Shown here: piece by piece, positions 4,791 to 6,187 of the stretch
How positions within the stretch are numbered: position 1 is the stretch's first letter
Layout of the letters: the number at the start of each line of letters is the position of its first letter
NCBI GenBank assembly: GCA_002401565.1
Contig: NVTL01000060.1
Coordinates: forward strand, 13,553 to 19,739
Origin: Rhodospirillaceae bacterium
GTDB lineage: Bacteria; Pseudomonadota; Alphaproteobacteria; Rhodospirillales; Magnetovibrionaceae
DNA: 6,187 nt
Direction: 5' to 3'
Notes under the pieces: generated by a model
What the model was told of the DNA's origin: nothing
Seen by the model: the letters and a program-made list of their open reading frames with translations, nothing else
Database searches by the model: none
Translations under genes and position numbers: made by a program

Positions 4791-5942
4791 ATGGCTTTGA
4801 TTGTAATGAAATTCGGAGGCACATCTGTCGGCGACATCGAGCGCATTCAGAACGTTGCCAAGCGTGTGAAGTCAGAAGTCGACGCGGGCAATCAAATTGC
4901 CGTTGTGGTGTCGGCTATGTCGGGCGTGACCAACCAATTGGTCGATTACGTCACATCTGTTACGCCGTTGTACGATACCCGCGAATATGACGTGGTGGTA
5001 TCGTCTGGTGAACAGGTGACCAGCGGCCTGTTGGCGTTGGCGTTGCAGGACTTAGGCATTATGGCGCGGTCGTGGATGGGCTGGCAATTGCCGATCCAAA
5101 CCGACGATGCCCATGGCAAGGCCCGCATCACCGGAATTGATAGCGAAGAAATTCTCAAACGCCTGAACAGCGGTGAAGTTGCTGTGGTGCCGGGCTTTCA
5201 GGGCTTAAGCCCGAATAACCGCATCACGACCTTGGGGCGTGGGGGCTCTGATACTTCTGCCGTGGCGTTGGCGGCGGCCTTGAATGCGGATCGTTGTGAT
5301 ATTTATACCGATGTGGATGGGGTCTATACCACCGACCCCCGCATTGTTGCGAAGGCTAAAAAGCTGGATCGTATTACGTTTGAAGAAATGTTGGAAATGG
5401 CCTCGTTGGGCGCGAAAGTCTTGCAGACGCGTTCGGTCGAGGTCGCCATGAAACATGGGGTTCGCCTGCAAGTTCGTTCGAGTTTTTCGGATGAGCCCGG
5501 CACCTTAGTTGTAAATGAGGACGAGATCGTGGAACAAGAACTCATCAGCGGCATTGCATACAGCCGCGACGAAGCGAAAATTACTCTGGTCGCCGTATCC
5601 GACCAACCGGGCGTTGCGGCGCTGATCTTTGGCCCCTTGGCCGAAGCCGCCGTGAACGTTGATATGATTGTGCAGAACGTTTCTGACGATGGCAAATCAA
5701 CCGACATGACGTTCACCGTCACCATGGGCGATTTGGACCGGGCTTTGGAAATCGTGAAAGCCCACGCCAAAGACTTTGGTTATAAAGAAATTCTTTCTGA
5801 CGCCGATGTTGCTAAAATTTCGGTGATCGGTGTGGGCATGCGCAGCCATGCGGGTGTGGCGCAGCGTATGTTCCAAGCCTTGGCCGACAAAGGCATCAAC
5901 ATTCAGGTGATCTCGACCTCTGAAATCAAGGTCAATGATTAG
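4791..5942 (+). CDS. lysC: Aspartokinase (aspartate kinase), C-terminus shorter than expected
   Basis: It phosphorylates L-aspartate with ATP, the first step towards lysine/diaminopimelate, threonine and methionine. The kinase domain begins with VMKFGGTSVGD (5-15), continues with VVSAMSGVTNQL and SSGEQVTSGLLALAL, and includes TLGRGGSDTSA (147-157), YTDVDGVYTTDPR (172-184) and the EMASLGAKVLQTRSVE helix. Two ACT domains follow: the first opens at about 264-275 (TLVAVSDQPGVA) and the second at about 342 (KISVIGVGMRSHAGVA). The protein ends at residue 383, two residues after STSEIKV. Alphaproteobacterial homologues normally continue with SVLI and a closing helix for about 25 more residues. Neither other frame downstream restores that helix, so a single-base error does not explain it. 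The kinase domain is intact; feedback control by lysine/threonine through the ACT domains might be altered (inference). ATG 4791 gives the standard N-terminus; the upstream GAAAG is a weak ribosome site. It is divergent from ubiG. Confidence 0.95.
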   Translation: MALIVMKFGGTSVGDIERIQNVAKRVKSEVDAGNQIAVVVSAMSGVTNQLVDYVTSVTPLYDTREYDVVVSSGEQVTSGLLALALQDLGIMARSWMGWQLPIQTDDAHGKARITGIDSEEILKRLNSGEVAVVPGFQGLSPNNRITTLGRGGSDTSAVALAAALNADRCDIYTDVDGVYTTDPRIVAKAKKLDRITFEEMLEMASLGAKVLQTRSVEVAMKHGVRLQVRSSFSDEPGTLVVNEDEIVEQELISGIAYSRDEAKITLVAVSDQPGVAALIFGPLAEAAVNVDMIVQNVSDDGKSTDMTFTVTMGDLDRALEIVKAHAKDFGYKEILSDADVAKISVIGVGMRSHAGVAQRMFQALADKGINIQVISTSEIKVND

Positions 5943-5958
5943 CCAAACTCATACACAT

Positions 5959-5964
5959 AAGGAA
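5959..5964 (+). promoter_or_regulatory. Ribosome binding site of the right-edge gene
   Basis: AAGGAA ends six bases before ATG 5971. It is the best Shine-Dalgarno match in the window and fixes the start of the partial gene. There are only 28 bases between the lysC stop and this ATG and no terminator, so the two genes may share a transcript. Confidence 0.6.
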
Positions 5965-5970
5965 ATTATT

Positions 5971-6187
5971 ATGAACTTTTTCACCAACATCCTGCGCACG
6001 CAGCTTGGCACGTCCGTGGGCAATAACCAACATTCCGATCCGCAGGATGTGGTCAACACGCGCGCGAAATTCGTTGCGCTTGATCGCCATTCTGCGGATA
6101 TTCAGCGCCCGTTTATTGACCGCGAATTGGACCAATCCATCCGCAATTTTCAGCGCGATAATGGCTTGCGCGTGGATGGAAAAATGC
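5971..6187 (+). CDS. Peptidoglycan-binding-domain-like protein (partial, N-terminal 72 residues)
   Basis: An open frame from ATG 5971 runs to the window edge; 72 codons are visible. There is no signal peptide or membrane segment: the start MNFFTNILRTQLGTSVGNN is mostly polar. Residues 46-70 (RPFIDRELDQSIRNFQ, then RDNGLRVDG) match the PG_binding_1 type of repeat, in which a helix with IxxFQ precedes GLxVDG, usually followed by a PxT motif just beyond the edge. Such domains bind peptidoglycan in hydrolases, but related short repeats also occur in large proteins of unknown role, and without a signal peptide the location is uncertain. It follows lysC by 28 bases with a strong AAGGAA site. In other Alphaproteobacteria I would expect ptsP, or another housekeeping gene, after lysC, so this neighbour is unusual. 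Codon use looks like that of the host genes. Confidence 0.75.
   Translation, partial: MNFFTNILRTQLGTSVGNNQHSDPQDVVNTRAKFVALDRHSADIQRPFIDRELDQSIRNFQRDNGLRVDGKM

Noticed and set aside
5324..5770. Minus-strand 148-residue open frame within lysC
   Set aside because: It is antisense to the conserved aspartokinase core, is serine/threonine-rich as mirror frames of GC-ending codons tend to be, and has no recognised motif.
5930..5970. Single-base sequencing error explaining the short aspartokinase
   Set aside because: Shifting frame gives at most SMI after EIKV and then residues unlike the family's closing helix, so one indel would not restore the normal C-terminus.
1..6187. Mobile element, defence system or CRISPR array
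   Set aside because: No transposase, integrase, nuclease, toxin-antitoxin pair, terminal repeats or spaced direct repeats were seen; the genes are housekeeping or conserved alphaproteobacterial families.

Overview
The window looks like ordinary alphaproteobacterial chromosome, probably Rhodospirillales-like. The reasons are the protein families, their order (NDUFAF5-type methyltransferase / comF-grxC-nitrilase / DUF1178 / ubiG / lysC), the moderate GC content and the ubiquinone pathway gene. The organism is an inference from family resemblance; no marker gene fixes it. There is no insertion sequence, CRISPR array, rRNA or tRNA, no prophage module and no clear sign of a new defence or mobile system. 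No stretch above 300 bases lacks a gene; the longest gap is about 215 bases (4576-4790).

Layout: (1) a left-edge partial methyltransferase of the NDUFAF5/BioC-like family on the minus strand (1-767). (2) Divergent from it, a plus-strand run of comF (831-1562), a class-I glutaredoxin (stop at 1930; start 1673 or 1580) and a Nit1/Nit2-type carbon-nitrogen hydrolase (1927-2751). The last two share an ATGA overlap. (3) A small class-I SAM methyltransferase on the minus strand (2722-3300), whose 3' end overlaps the hydrolase gene by 30 bases in aligned codon register. (4) Divergent from that, a DUF1178 gene (3407-3820) with an unusual acidic tail. (5) ubiG on the minus strand (3817-4575), meeting the DUF1178 gene tail to tail at a shared TTAA inside a 10-base palindrome. 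(6) Divergent from ubiG, the aspartokinase gene lysC (4791-5942). (7) A right-edge partial protein with a peptidoglycan-binding-like domain (5971 onward).

The strands therefore alternate: all three minus-strand genes are SAM-dependent methyltransferases, and the plus-strand genes carry redox, nucleobase/PRPP-type, amidase and amino-acid functions. The glutaredoxin and the hydrolase plausibly cooperate in glutathione metabolism (thiol-disulfide exchange and repair of deaminated glutathione). UbiG makes ubiquinone, and the left-edge protein belongs to a family whose mitochondrial member assists complex I, so both may bear on respiration.

The points most worth a second look are all at gene ends. 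The aspartokinase stops right after the EIKV strand of its last ACT domain, about 25 residues short of what I expect. The DUF1178 protein has lost the family's usual C-terminal half. The glutaredoxin has an in-frame 31-codon upstream extension with codon use unlike its neighbours. There is also a terminator-like hairpin in the leader of ubiG.
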